6,512 nucleotides of DNA from Bacteroidota bacterium (lineage in GTDB: Bacteria; Bacteroidota; Bacteroidia; Flavobacteriales_F; PHOS-HE28): assembly GCA_023428865.1 (NCBI GenBank), contig JAEYWT010000116.1, positions 1-6,512 on the forward strand, written 5' to 3'. The notes below the pieces were generated by a model, which saw only the letters and a list, made by a program, of their open reading frames with translations, made no database searches and had not been told where the DNA came from. Positions 1 to 6,512 of the stretch are shown here, piece after piece. A program made the translations under genes and the position numbers. Every line of letters begins with the position of its first letter. The first letter of the stretch is position 1.

Positions 1-2936
1 ATGTAGCCCAGGGTGCTGGTGATCTTCATTTCCGGTATGTGCAAGGCGCCATCGCGGAAGGTGAAGGTGTTGTTGAGCTCTCCGAAACGCACGTTGTCCA
101 GATCCTTCTGACCCATGAATTCGGCCATGGCATGCATGGGGGCGAAGTTGGTCAGGCGGCCATCGAACACGGTGACATCGGCTACCACGGTGGTATGCGC
201 CAGATCGGGCACAAGGTCCGGATGCATGTGTGCGTCGACCCTGATCCTACCGTTCGCGCGGCCGCCAAGGTTGTCGTTCAGCACGAAGTCCTGTCCGAAG
301 TTATCCATGCGATAGAGCAGGCTGCCCAGGTCCACACTATCCACCGTTAGATCTGCACCAAGGGTGATGTACTTCGCGTTGGAGCCATCGAATGTTCCAC
401 GGAGGGCGAAGCGACCACGAGCCGACCGGAACCGCATGGTGTCCACATGGATCATATGGTCCTTGGTGGTGCGGATCCGCCCGTGCATACGCCGCAACAT
501 GGCGCGGTGGTGTCGCAGTTTGCCGATCTCGGCTTCCAATACCATGTCCGGAAAGGCGAGCTCGAAGAGGTTGAACGCTTGCGCATGTGCCGTAGTGTCC
601 GTTGTGCGCTCGCTCCAACCAGCGATCTCGTTCAGATCGAGGTTCTCCGCGTGTAGCTTACCCTCGATCTTCTTGTTCTTCAGGTCGCCGTCTAGGAAGT
701 GACGCAGGTATAGGTCTGCACGCAGGTCACTTTTGCCGATGGCCAGCTTCAGGTCTTTCAACGTGATACAGCCGCTGGTATCCGTGCGGATGAAACCGGC
801 CACGTCACGTAATGCCGGCAGTTCGTTCACCCGCACCGTGAAGCGGTCGATGTGTGTCTCACTGATGAACCCCTTCGTGGTGAAAGTGTTGCTCTGCAGC
901 GAGCCCGAGCCGCTGAACACAAGGTCGTGGATCACCTCTTCACCAATGCTGTCGTGGATCATCGGCTTGCCGTCGTAGACCAGCAGTTCTTTCGCGTTGA
1001 AGTAGGTGCTGCGCAATGCCGTTCGGTGTTCTACACGCTCCTTTCGTGTGCTATCCAGCAAGGCTCCCAGGTTCGTTAGTTCCACGTCGGCATGCACATC
1101 ATTGCGGCCCAGCTTGAAGGTGAGGTCATCAATGGAAATCCGCTCGTCACTGATGGCGATGGTGCCGCGGACATCGTCCAGGTGGTGCGGGTATTTGGCT
1201 GTTCGGAATTCGAGGTGTTTGAAGTCCACCGTGGCGGCCGGTATGTAGCGCGCCTTGTCCATGGCATCCACCGTGGTGTGCAGGTCCAGGTCGAACTTCA
1301 GGTCGTACACCGTGTCACGCGCCCAAGGTTCATCCACCGGCTTGCCATTCAAGGTGAGCAGCTCGGTCATATTCAGCGATCGGCTTTCCCCGTGAAGGAC
1401 TAGGTCTACGGGCGCTTTGCTATGGTGCAGCATGGCACTCACGTTGCTGATGGAGAAGTCCAGCGCAAGGTCGCTTCGTCCTATCCGCACGCGCAGGCCC
1501 TCGCTGCGCAGGTCGTCTCCATCTAGTATGATGCTTCCGTTGAGGTCTTGGAAGGGTTGCTGCAGGGCGGCAAGCTTCAGGTCCACATCCTCCAAGCGGA
1601 TGTTGCTCGTAACGCCATCGGTCATTTTGGTGGCGAAGTGCAGCACGCTATCAGGTCCCACGTATTCATCCAGGGTGACATCGATGGTGACGATGCCCTT
1701 GCCGTCCTCGATGGCCTCCAGTTCGTAGAAGGTTTTCAAATGGGCCAGGTCGAAACGCGCATGGAAGTCCATGGTGATCCGCGGATCCAACAGGTTGTCC
1801 ACGCGAATGGTGCCTTTCATCAAGCCCTTTTCTGGTTCGCCGTAGAGGTTGATCAATTCCAGGTACCCATTCTCCAAACTGCCATCGTCGCCGGTTCGGA
1901 AGTGCCCGGTGAAGGCCACATCGCGAAGTGCTTTGTTGTGGCTCTTATGGTGGAATACCGTGTTCTTGCAGCCCAAGCGCAGGTCTATAGTGGGGCTACG
2001 CACATCGATGGGACCATAGATATGGCCATCGAAGAAGATATCGCCTTCGTTCTTGAATTCCTTCAACTTCTCCAAGACATCGGGTGGCGCGAACGCGATG
2101 AAGGTGTCGAAGTTCTTCTTACGACCGCTCACCTTCAGATCCAGCAGAAGGTCCTTGTTGAGGTCCAAGGTGCCTTCCATGGCGAGTTTGCCGGTCTCCA
2201 CGGCGAAGGTGCTGGGGAGTATCGTCAACAAGCCACCATCGATCGCCATGTCGCAATCCAACGCGAACGGCAAGTCACGGAACCATGTGGTGGTACCGGA
2301 GGTGTATCGTTGCAGGAAGAGTTCGCTGACAAGGCCCATGCGCAGTTCGTCGTCCACCATGCGTAGATAGGCTTCGGCGCTGAGGATGTCGAGGAGGAGT
2401 TCGTTGCCGTTCTCGCCGCTATTCACCTCGTGCAGGGTGATGTCGCGCAGTTCTATGCGTTTCAGGTCGAGGTGGGCGCTCGTGCCATCGTCCTCATCTT
2501 CCGCTCGTAATTTGGCCCGCATCAGGTTATAGGTACCATCGGCGTATTTCTCCAAGTACAGGTGGCCACTGTGCAGGACCAACTTGCGTATGGTGTATTC
2601 ACCCCGCAGCAGGTCGAAAACATCGAAGCCTACGTACACATCCTTGAACGCGTAGATCGCATGGTCGTCCGCCGTGTGCTTGTCAACATCAAAGCGCACA
2701 TCCTTGATGTCTATGCTGATGTACGGGAAGGCCCTGAACGGGGATAGTTCCACATGGTCGTAGCTCAGGTCGCCGGGTTGCCCTTCGTTGAACCAGGCGA
2801 TCAGCTCATCGGCGATCTCTTGTTCGTGGGCGTAGAGCATATAGCACAGTACGCCGAATACCAAGGCGACCACGCCAAGAAGGATAAGTAGGGTATTGCG
2901 TAGAAAGCGCCAGGTGCGCCGCGCCGTGTTCGCCAT
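1..2936 (-). CDS. AsmA-like envelope protein, C-terminus cut off by the window edge
   Basis: The minus-strand frame is open without a stop from the ATG at 2936-2934 to the left edge, giving at least 978 residues. The N-terminus has a basic stretch (ARRTWRFLR) followed by one hydrophobic segment at about residues 14-36, so it is probably anchored in the inner membrane with the rest in the periplasm. The rest is a long run of alternating hydrophobic/polar strands with many repeats of the type 'hxGxhxhDxxxL', as in AsmA/TamB-type beta-groove proteins. Near residues 928-978 it reads LTNFAPMHAMAEF, then RFGELNNTF and LHIPEMKITS, a signature I recognise from the C-terminal AsmA domain of Bacteroidota homologues; perhaps 100-200 residues are missing. 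Family members in E. coli (AsmA, YhdP, TamB) are linked to phospholipid transport to the outer membrane; the role here is inferred. It follows the methyltransferase gene after 33 bp with no recognisable promoter, so it is probably the last visible gene of the rbfA operon. No frameshift was seen. Confidence 0.85.
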   Translation of the reverse strand, partial: MANTARRTWRFLRNTLLILLGVVALVFGVLCYMLYAHEQEIADELIAWFNEGQPGDLSYDHVELSPFRAFPYISIDIKDVRFDVDKHTADDHAIYAFKDVYVGFDVFDLLRGEYTIRKLVLHSGHLYLEKYADGTYNLMRAKLRAEDEDDGTSAHLDLKRIELRDITLHEVNSGENGNELLLDILSAEAYLRMVDDELRMGLVSELFLQRYTSGTTTWFRDLPFALDCDMAIDGGLLTILPSTFAVETGKLAMEGTLDLNKDLLLDLKVSGRKKNFDTFIAFAPPDVLEKLKEFKNEGDIFFDGHIYGPIDVRSPTIDLRLGCKNTVFHHKSHNKALRDVAFTGHFRTGDDGSLENGYLELINLYGEPEKGLMKGTIRVDNLLDPRITMDFHARFDLAHLKTFYELEAIEDGKGIVTIDVTLDEYVGPDSVLHFATKMTDGVTSNIRLEDVDLKLAALQQPFQDLNGSIILDGDDLRSEGLRVRIGRSDLALDFSISNVSAMLHHSKAPVDLVLHGESRSLNMTELLTLNGKPVDEPWARDTVYDLKFDLDLHTTVDAMDKARYIPAATVDFKHLEFRTAKYPHHLDDVRGTIAISDERISIDDLTFKLGRNDVHADVELTNLGALLDSTRKERVEHRTALRSTYFNAKELLVYDGKPMIHDSIGEEVIHDLVFSGSGSLQSNTFTTKGFISETHIDRFTVRVNELPALRDVAGFIRTDTSGCITLKDLKLAIGKSDLRADLYLRHFLDGDLKNKKIEGKLHAENLDLNEIAGWSERTTDTTAHAQAFNLFELAFPDMVLEAEIGKLRHHRAMLRRMHGRIRTTKDHMIHVDTMRFRSARGRFALRGTFDGSNAKYITLGADLTVDSVDLGSLLYRMDNFGQDFVLNDNLGGRANGRIRVDAHMHPDLVPDLAHTTVVADVTVFDGRLTNFAPMHAMAEFMGQKDLDNVRFGELNNTFTFRDGALHIPEMKITSTLGY

Positions 2937-2969
2937 GGTACGAATATCGGGAAGCTTGCGGCCGTCCGC

Positions 2970-3788
2970 TCACTTCCACGCTTTCACCACCAAGCCTGTT
3001 CCTGTCGAGTGCGTCATCCGCACATCAGCCATGTTCAGCACGAAGGCGATGGGGTACGCGACCACGTAGTAGAAGGGCAATACGATGAAGAAGAGCTTGC
3101 TGGCCTGTAGCATCAGCAATGGCCATTTCATACTGAGCTTCCAGCTGATCCTGCCCGGCGTGCCATAGCTGTACCGTGCTTCGACCTTGCTGAAGCCATT
3201 GCGCAACGCTTTGGCCTTGATGTCGTCGATATTATATCCGTCGCGTACATGTTCTTCAATGAAGGAGCCTTCTCCCTCTTCGTGTACATCGCTACCACCT
3301 TGATCGCTCGGGGTACTGATGATGAGCATGCCGCCGTCCTTCAATGATGTGCTGTAACAGCGGAGGGCGGCTTCGTCTTCCAGGATGTGCTCCATCACAT
3401 CCACACAAACGACGAGGTCGAAGGTGTTCGCACGTTGGAACTGAGTCACGTCACCCACATCGAACTTGACCTGTGGCCTTCCGATCCGTTGGAAGAACGC
3501 GTTGCAATCCGCCACCTGTTCGTCTTTGACATCGATGGCGGTGATGGACGCTTGGGGCAGCTTGCCGCTCAACCAGTAGGTGTATTGTCCAAAGCCTGCA
3601 CCGGCATCGTAGATCGCGTGGATCGGCTTGTTCTGCTTCGAACGTTCTGCGATCCAATTTCGCAGTTCGCGCTGGATGTGCCAACAACGCAGCAAGAGCA
3701 AGTCCAGCAGTTGGTAGAAGACCTTGCGCAAGAACGGCGTGCGGTTGAAGACCACGCCCAACCGGCGCTTGACGGGATCGTACTGCAT
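2970..3788 (-). CDS. class I SAM-dependent methyltransferase with hydrophobic C-terminal region
   Basis: This 272-residue protein has a Rossmann-type methyltransferase core. Motif I, the SAM-binding glycine loop, is DAGAGFG at residues 61-67. The acidic residue ending strand 2 is D86 (TAIDVKD), followed by VGD at 111-113. The strand-4 motif FDLVVCVDVMEHI spans about 123-135, and LKDGGMLIISTPS at about 149-161 is the usual strand-5 region. After the core, residues 223-252 are strongly hydrophobic (LLMLQASKLFF, then VLPFYYVVAYPIAFVL), enough for one long or two short membrane segments, which suggests membrane association and a lipid or membrane-bound substrate. The substrate cannot be read from sequence; small-molecule, lipid or quinone methylation are all possible. 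The ATG at 3788 lies one base after the rbfA stop, so translation is probably coupled, with an AAGG inside the end of rbfA as a weak ribosome binding site. It has no promoter of its own that I can see. Confidence 0.9.
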   Translation of the reverse strand: MQYDPVKRRLGVVFNRTPFLRKVFYQLLDLLLLRCWHIQRELRNWIAERSKQNKPIHAIYDAGAGFGQYTYWLSGKLPQASITAIDVKDEQVADCNAFFQRIGRPQVKFDVGDVTQFQRANTFDLVVCVDVMEHILEDEAALRCYSTSLKDGGMLIISTPSDQGGSDVHEEGEGSFIEEHVRDGYNIDDIKAKALRNGFSKVEARYSYGTPGRISWKLSMKWPLLMLQASKLFFIVLPFYYVVAYPIAFVLNMADVRMTHSTGTGLVVKAWK

Positions 3789-3789
3789 C

Positions 3790-4131
3790 TCAGGATCCCT
3801 TCAACAATTTATCGATCGCTTCGGCGCGGTCCAACGAATCGTCCACGTAGAAGAGCAGGTCGGGCACGATGCGCATCTGTTTTCCGATACGACCACCCAA
3901 TTGGCCACGTAGGCGGTGGGCTTGTGCTTTGATCAGGTCGATCACCGCGCGCTTGTCCTTCACCGGAAAGAGGCTGAGGTACACCTTCGCGATGCCCAGG
4001 TCTGGGCTGATCCGAACGGCCGATACGGTGATGAGGCCTCCCGGCAGGAAGTTGCGGCCTTCCACGAGGAAGATCTCGGCCAGTTCCTTTTGGAGCAGGC
4101 TGTTCACCTTGTTCTGTCTTACGCTATCCAT
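3790..4131 (-). CDS. rbfA: ribosome-binding factor A
   Basis: RbfA is a small KH-like protein that binds the 30S subunit and helps the 5' end of 16S rRNA mature, notably in the cold. The 113-residue product has the family pattern: an N-terminal helix (SVRQNKVNSLLQKELAEIF), strands GLITVSAVRISPDLGIAKVYLSLF at about residues 32-55, a helix with RLRGQLGGRIGKQM, and the ending MRIVPDLLFYVDDSLDRAEAIDKLL that matches the family C-terminus. The length is usual for the family. I chose the ATG at 4131-4129. The frame can be extended four codons to a TTG at 4143-4141, but that codon lies inside the predicted promoter -7 element, so it would not be in the transcript. It is the first gene of the leftward operon and is followed after one base by the methyltransferase gene. 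Identification is firm; only the start is open to question. Confidence 0.95.
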   Translation of the reverse strand: MDSVRQNKVNSLLQKELAEIFLVEGRNFLPGGLITVSAVRISPDLGIAKVYLSLFPVKDKRAVIDLIKAQAHRLRGQLGGRIGKQMRIVPDLLFYVDDSLDRAEAIDKLLKGS

Positions 4132-4140
4132 GGTCAGGCA

Positions 4141-4148
4141 CAAAGGTA
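4141..4148 (-). promoter_or_regulatory. Bacteroidota-type -7 promoter element for rbfA operon
   Basis: On the minus strand the sequence reads TACCTTTG, an exact match to the Bacteroidota primary sigma factor -7 consensus TAnnTTTG. It ends 9 bases before the rbfA ATG. If transcription starts about 4 bases downstream, as is usual for this element, the leader is only about 6 bases. No clear TTTG at the -33 position is seen. It should drive rbfA, the methyltransferase and the AsmA-like gene. Confidence 0.7.
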
Positions 4149-4170
4149 GGGGCGTACATTTTCACCCGCC

Positions 4171-4178
4171 TACCTTTG
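4171..4178 (+). promoter_or_regulatory. Bacteroidota-type -7 promoter element for the ABC transporter gene
   Basis: TACCTTTG matches TAnnTTTG exactly and ends 10 bases before the ABC transporter ATG at 4189. The predicted start of transcription would be near 4182, giving a leader of about 7 bases with no ribosome binding site. The -33 position (about 4147-4151) has no TTTG and instead overlaps the -7 element of the opposite promoter. Confidence 0.7.
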
Positions 4179-4188
4179 TGCCCGCACA

Positions 4189-6039
4189 ATGCGCAACTTC
4201 TTCAGGATACTCCGCTACGGCAAGGCCTACCGCCGTTTCGCGGCGCTGAACGTGATCTTCAACCTGCTGGCTACGGTATTCCACCTCGCCTCCCTGTTGC
4301 TGTTCATCCCATTCCTGCGTCTTTTATTGGGCCAGGTGAAGCCCGTACATGTGCGGCCAGAGGTGCTGTGGACCCGTGAAGGCCTTGAGGGCACCTTCAA
4401 CTGGGGGCTTACCCAACTGATCGAACAGAACGGCCAAATGGGTGCCCTGCTCACGATCAGCATCGCCGTGGTGGTGATCTTCCTCGTGAAGAACCTGTTC
4501 CGGTACCTCGCCGTGGTTGCCATCTGCAACTTCCGCAACTATATCGTTCGCGATATCCGGGCCGCTGTCTATGACAAGATGCTGGAGTTGCCGTTGCGCT
4601 ATCACAGTGGCGAGCGGAAGGGGGACCTGCTGGCGCTGATCACGAACGATATGCACGTGATGGAGTACTCGGTGATGTTCTACATCGAGATGGTCTTCCG
4701 TGAGCCGATCGCCATCCTGCTCTTCCTGGGTACCATGATCACCATTGCGCCGCAGCTCACCTTGATCGCTCTCTTGTTGCTGCCGGTCAGTGGTCTGTTG
4801 ATCGGGCGTATCAGCAAGAGCCTGAAACGGAAGAGCACCCGTGTGCAAGAGAAGAACGCCGACCTGCTAGCCCGTGTGGAAGAGACCTTGACCGGTATCC
4901 GCGTGATCAAGGCCTTCAACGGTGAAGGTGATATGCGCAGGCGGTTCGCTCGCGAGAACGAGATGCTCACACGCAGCAGCATCGCCATGCTCAATCGGCA
5001 GGACATCGCCTCGCCGCTGAGCGAAACGCTGGGCGCTGCGGTGATGGCCGCCATCGCTTACCTCGGCGGCTATTATGTGCTAGGACCGGATCCCACGCTT
5101 ACTGGAGATAGTTTCCTCGGCTTCATCATCATCTTCTCGCAGTTGCTCCCGCCGATCAAAGGGTTCTCGCAAGGCTATTCGGCCATTGTGCGCGGTTCGG
5201 CGAGTGGCCAGCGACTGTTCGATCTACTGGCCGTGGAGAATACCGTGAAGGAGAAGCCCGATGCGAAACCCATCAACGCGTTCAGCGATCGGGTCGAATT
5301 CCGTGATGTGACCTTCGCTTACGAAGCACCACCAAAAGAGACCAGTAGCCGCGAACGTAAGGCGGTGCTGCAGGATATCCAGTTGACCATTCCCAAGGGA
5401 AAGAGCGTGGCCTTGGTGGGTACCAGCGGAAGTGGTAAGACCACCATGGCCGGGCTGCTACCACGCTTCTTCGATGTCACCGGTGGGCAGGTGTTGCTCG
5501 ATGGACAGGACCTACGTGAGCTGCGCATCAACGATATCCGTGCGCTGATGGGCATCGTTACACAAGACAGCATCTTGTTCAACGATACGGTCGCGAACAA
5601 CATCGCCTTCGGTACTCCCGGTGTAGCGCAGGCCGAGATCGAACGCGCCGCGCGGATCGCCAATGCGCATGAATTCATCACCCAGTTGGAAGACGGCTAC
5701 CAGACCAACATCGGCGATGGCGGCAACCGGTTGAGCGGTGGTCAGAAACAACGTATTTCCATTGCGCGCGCCGTGCTGAAGAACCCGCCGATCCTGATCC
5801 TCGACGAAGCGACCAGTGCGTTGGATACCGAAAGCGAGCGCCTGGTGCAGGACGCCCTGTACAAGATGTTGGAAGGGCGCACCAGCTTGGTGATCGCACA
5901 TCGCCTGAGCACCATTCAACATTGCGACGAGATCTGTGTGATGCAACAGGGGCGCATCATCGAGCGCGGCACGCACAACGAGCTCTTCGCTGCGGGCGGT
6001 CAGTATCGCCGCTTATGCGATATGCAGGCGTTCGCCTAG
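4189..6039 (+). CDS. MsbA-like ABC half-transporter (membrane domain fused to ATPase)
   Basis: This complete 616-residue protein has the exporter layout of an N-terminal six-helix membrane domain and a C-terminal ATPase, working as a homodimer in the inner membrane. Hydrophobic segments lie at about residues 20-47, 84-115, 169-190, 191-212, 279-300 and 307-328. All ATPase motifs are intact: A-loop Y378, Walker A GTSGSGKT at 411-418 (K417), Q-loop Q459, signature LSGGQ at 515-519, Walker B ILILDE at 535-540 with catalytic E540, D-loop ALD at 544-546, and switch H571. This is the family of MsbA, which flips lipid A-core to the periplasmic face, but drug and peptide exporters share the fold, so the substrate is inferred. 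The E. coli protein has 582 residues; the extra length here lies partly in the loop between helices 1 and 2 (about 48-83) and in a charged insert after the A-loop (about 379-391). The ATG at 4189 fits the promoter spacing. A downstream acyltransferase gene and the nearby AsmA-like gene support an envelope-lipid role. Confidence 0.95.
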   Translation: MRNFFRILRYGKAYRRFAALNVIFNLLATVFHLASLLLFIPFLRLLLGQVKPVHVRPEVLWTREGLEGTFNWGLTQLIEQNGQMGALLTISIAVVVIFLVKNLFRYLAVVAICNFRNYIVRDIRAAVYDKMLELPLRYHSGERKGDLLALITNDMHVMEYSVMFYIEMVFREPIAILLFLGTMITIAPQLTLIALLLLPVSGLLIGRISKSLKRKSTRVQEKNADLLARVEETLTGIRVIKAFNGEGDMRRRFARENEMLTRSSIAMLNRQDIASPLSETLGAAVMAAIAYLGGYYVLGPDPTLTGDSFLGFIIIFSQLLPPIKGFSQGYSAIVRGSASGQRLFDLLAVENTVKEKPDAKPINAFSDRVEFRDVTFAYEAPPKETSSRERKAVLQDIQLTIPKGKSVALVGTSGSGKTTMAGLLPRFFDVTGGQVLLDGQDLRELRINDIRALMGIVTQDSILFNDTVANNIAFGTPGVAQAEIERAARIANAHEFITQLEDGYQTNIGDGGNRLSGGQKQRISIARAVLKNPPILILDEATSALDTESERLVQDALYKMLEGRTSLVIAHRLSTIQHCDEICVMQQGRIIERGTHNELFAAGGQYRRLCDMQAFA

Positions 6040-6058
6040 CACGGTTACTTTCACCGCG

Positions 6059-6512
6059 ATGTCCTCCGAACCACATCAGCGGATATTCGGCCTTGATCTG
6101 GTGCGCGCCCTTGCTGCGGTGATCGTGGTCTATTCCCATGCCGATGACCTCCTCGATGAGCATTGGCCGCGCAACCCTGGCGCCTCGGCCATGGACGGGG
6201 TGGATCTGTTCTTCGTGCTCAGCGGCTTTCTGATCGGCAATATCCTGATCCGACTTTCCTACGCTTCGGAAGTACCGTGGTACCGCAGGTTGCTCGATTT
6301 CTGGCAGCGGCGTTGGTTGCGCACCTTGCCGAACTATTACCTCTTCCTGGTGATCAACATCATCATGGTGTACTTGGGTTGGTCCATGGGCTTGCTCAAC
6401 GTGAACACGCTGGCCTACTTCGCCTTCCTGCAGAATCTCATCATTCCGCTCGATCTCTTCTTCTGGGAGTCGTGGTCGTTGGCGGTGGTAGGATGGTTGT
6501 ACCTGGTTTTGG
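6059..6512 (+). CDS. acyltransferase 3 family membrane protein, 3' end cut off
   Basis: The first 151 codons of an integral membrane acyltransferase (OafA/YrhL type, Acyl_transf_3) are present. These enzymes transfer acyl groups such as acetyl to surface polysaccharides, LPS or other envelope molecules. Family marks are RIFGLDLVRALAAVIVVYSHA at residues 8-28, with R16 and the probable catalytic H27, then GVDLFFVLSGFLIG at 47-60, and RRWLRTLPNYYLFLV at 84-98. Hydrophobic segments lie at about 12-26, 48-64, 93-107 and 117-135. The later ESWSLxVEEWFY motif is present but altered: it reads ESWSLAVVGWLY at 137-148, with V144-G145 where two glutamates are usual. The ATG at 6059 gives the expected short N-terminus and lies 19 bp after the ABC transporter stop, so the two genes are probably co-transcribed; no separate promoter or ribosome binding site is evident. 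Full-length members have about 350-400 residues. The acyl acceptor is unknown. Confidence 0.88.
   Translation, partial: MSSEPHQRIFGLDLVRALAAVIVVYSHADDLLDEHWPRNPGASAMDGVDLFFVLSGFLIGNILIRLSYASEVPWYRRLLDFWQRRWLRTLPNYYLFLVINIIMVYLGWSMGLLNVNTLAYFAFLQNLIIPLDLFFWESWSLAVVGWLYLVL

Larger units (their letters stand above)
4137..4182. repeat. 14-bp perfect inverted repeat spanning the divergent promoters
   Basis: The arms are GGCACAAAGGTAGG at 4137-4150 and its exact reverse complement CCTACCTTTGTGCC at 4169-4182, separated by 18 bp (4151-4168). Each arm carries one outward-facing TACCTTTG element plus the likely transcription start. The symmetry covers the promoter elements and a few bases on each side, ending shortly before the start codons at 4131 and 4189. 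It may be two copies of the same promoter facing away from each other, a binding site for a dimeric regulator, or both. Confidence 0.85.

Noticed and set aside
1548..2366. Long plus-strand open frame of 272 codons opposite the AsmA-like gene
   Set aside because: It lies wholly antisense to a gene with clear family features. The encoded sequence is rich in Q, V, H and E, as expected from reading GC-rich codons backwards, and shows no recognisable domain.
2937..2969. Short GC-rich palindromic stretch (GCGGCCGTCCGC at 2958-2969) between the methyltransferase and AsmA-like genes, considered as a terminator or promoter
   Set aside because: The self-complementary core is too short for a stable hairpin, there is no T-run after it on the minus strand, and no TAnnTTTG element is present.
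3387..3932. Plus-strand open frame of 181 codons across the methyltransferase and rbfA
   Set aside because: It is antisense to two well-identified genes and crosses their boundary; its product resembles no known family.
4147..4172. -33 TTTG elements for the two divergent promoters
   Set aside because: No TTTG occurs at the expected distance of about 19-20 bp upstream of either -7 element, so none was annotated.
4324..4848. Minus-strand open frame of 174 codons inside the ABC transporter gene
   Set aside because: It is a histidine- and glutamine-rich shadow of the transporter reading frame, with no start context or domain of its own.
6040..6058. TTACTTTCACC just before the acyltransferase start, considered as a separate promoter
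   Set aside because: It only partly resembles TAnnTTTG (the final TTTG is not matched), and the 19-bp gap fits simple co-transcription with the ABC transporter gene.

Overview
This looks like a stretch of chromosome from a fairly GC-rich member of the Bacteroidota, possibly Flavobacteriales. The grounds are two TAnnTTTG promoter elements of the Bacteroidota type, little sign of Shine-Dalgarno sequences, a long AsmA-like protein with the C-terminal signature common in that phylum, and an rbfA/methyltransferase pairing. The lineage is an inference; there is no rRNA or marker gene that fixes it. There is no sign of mobile elements, CRISPR, tRNA/rRNA genes or recent gene transfer. The window is almost fully coding and reads as core rather than accessory DNA.

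Layout. Positions 1-2936 (minus) hold a very long AsmA-like envelope protein, cut off at the left edge. Positions 2970-3788 (minus) encode a class I SAM-dependent methyltransferase with a hydrophobic C-terminal part. Positions 3790-4131 (minus) encode the 30S maturation factor RbfA, whose stop codon lies one base from the methyltransferase start. These three genes form a probable leftward operon (rbfA, methyltransferase, AsmA-like). A 57-bp gap at 4132-4188 separates this operon from a rightward one and holds two divergent promoters in a near-perfect mirror arrangement (14-bp inverted repeat arms). To the right, 4189-6039 encodes an MsbA-like ABC half-transporter. It is followed after 19 bp by the start of a membrane acyltransferase (acyltransferase 3 family), cut off at the right edge.

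How the genes may work together. The ABC exporter (lipid flipping across the inner membrane), the AsmA-like protein (a family linked to lipid movement between the membranes) and the acyltransferase (acylation of surface glycans or lipids) share an envelope-lipid theme. RbfA is a ribosome biogenesis gene that probably drives the leftward operon. The shared, mutually overlapping promoter region is the most interesting feature. I found no convincing evidence of a wholly new biological system.
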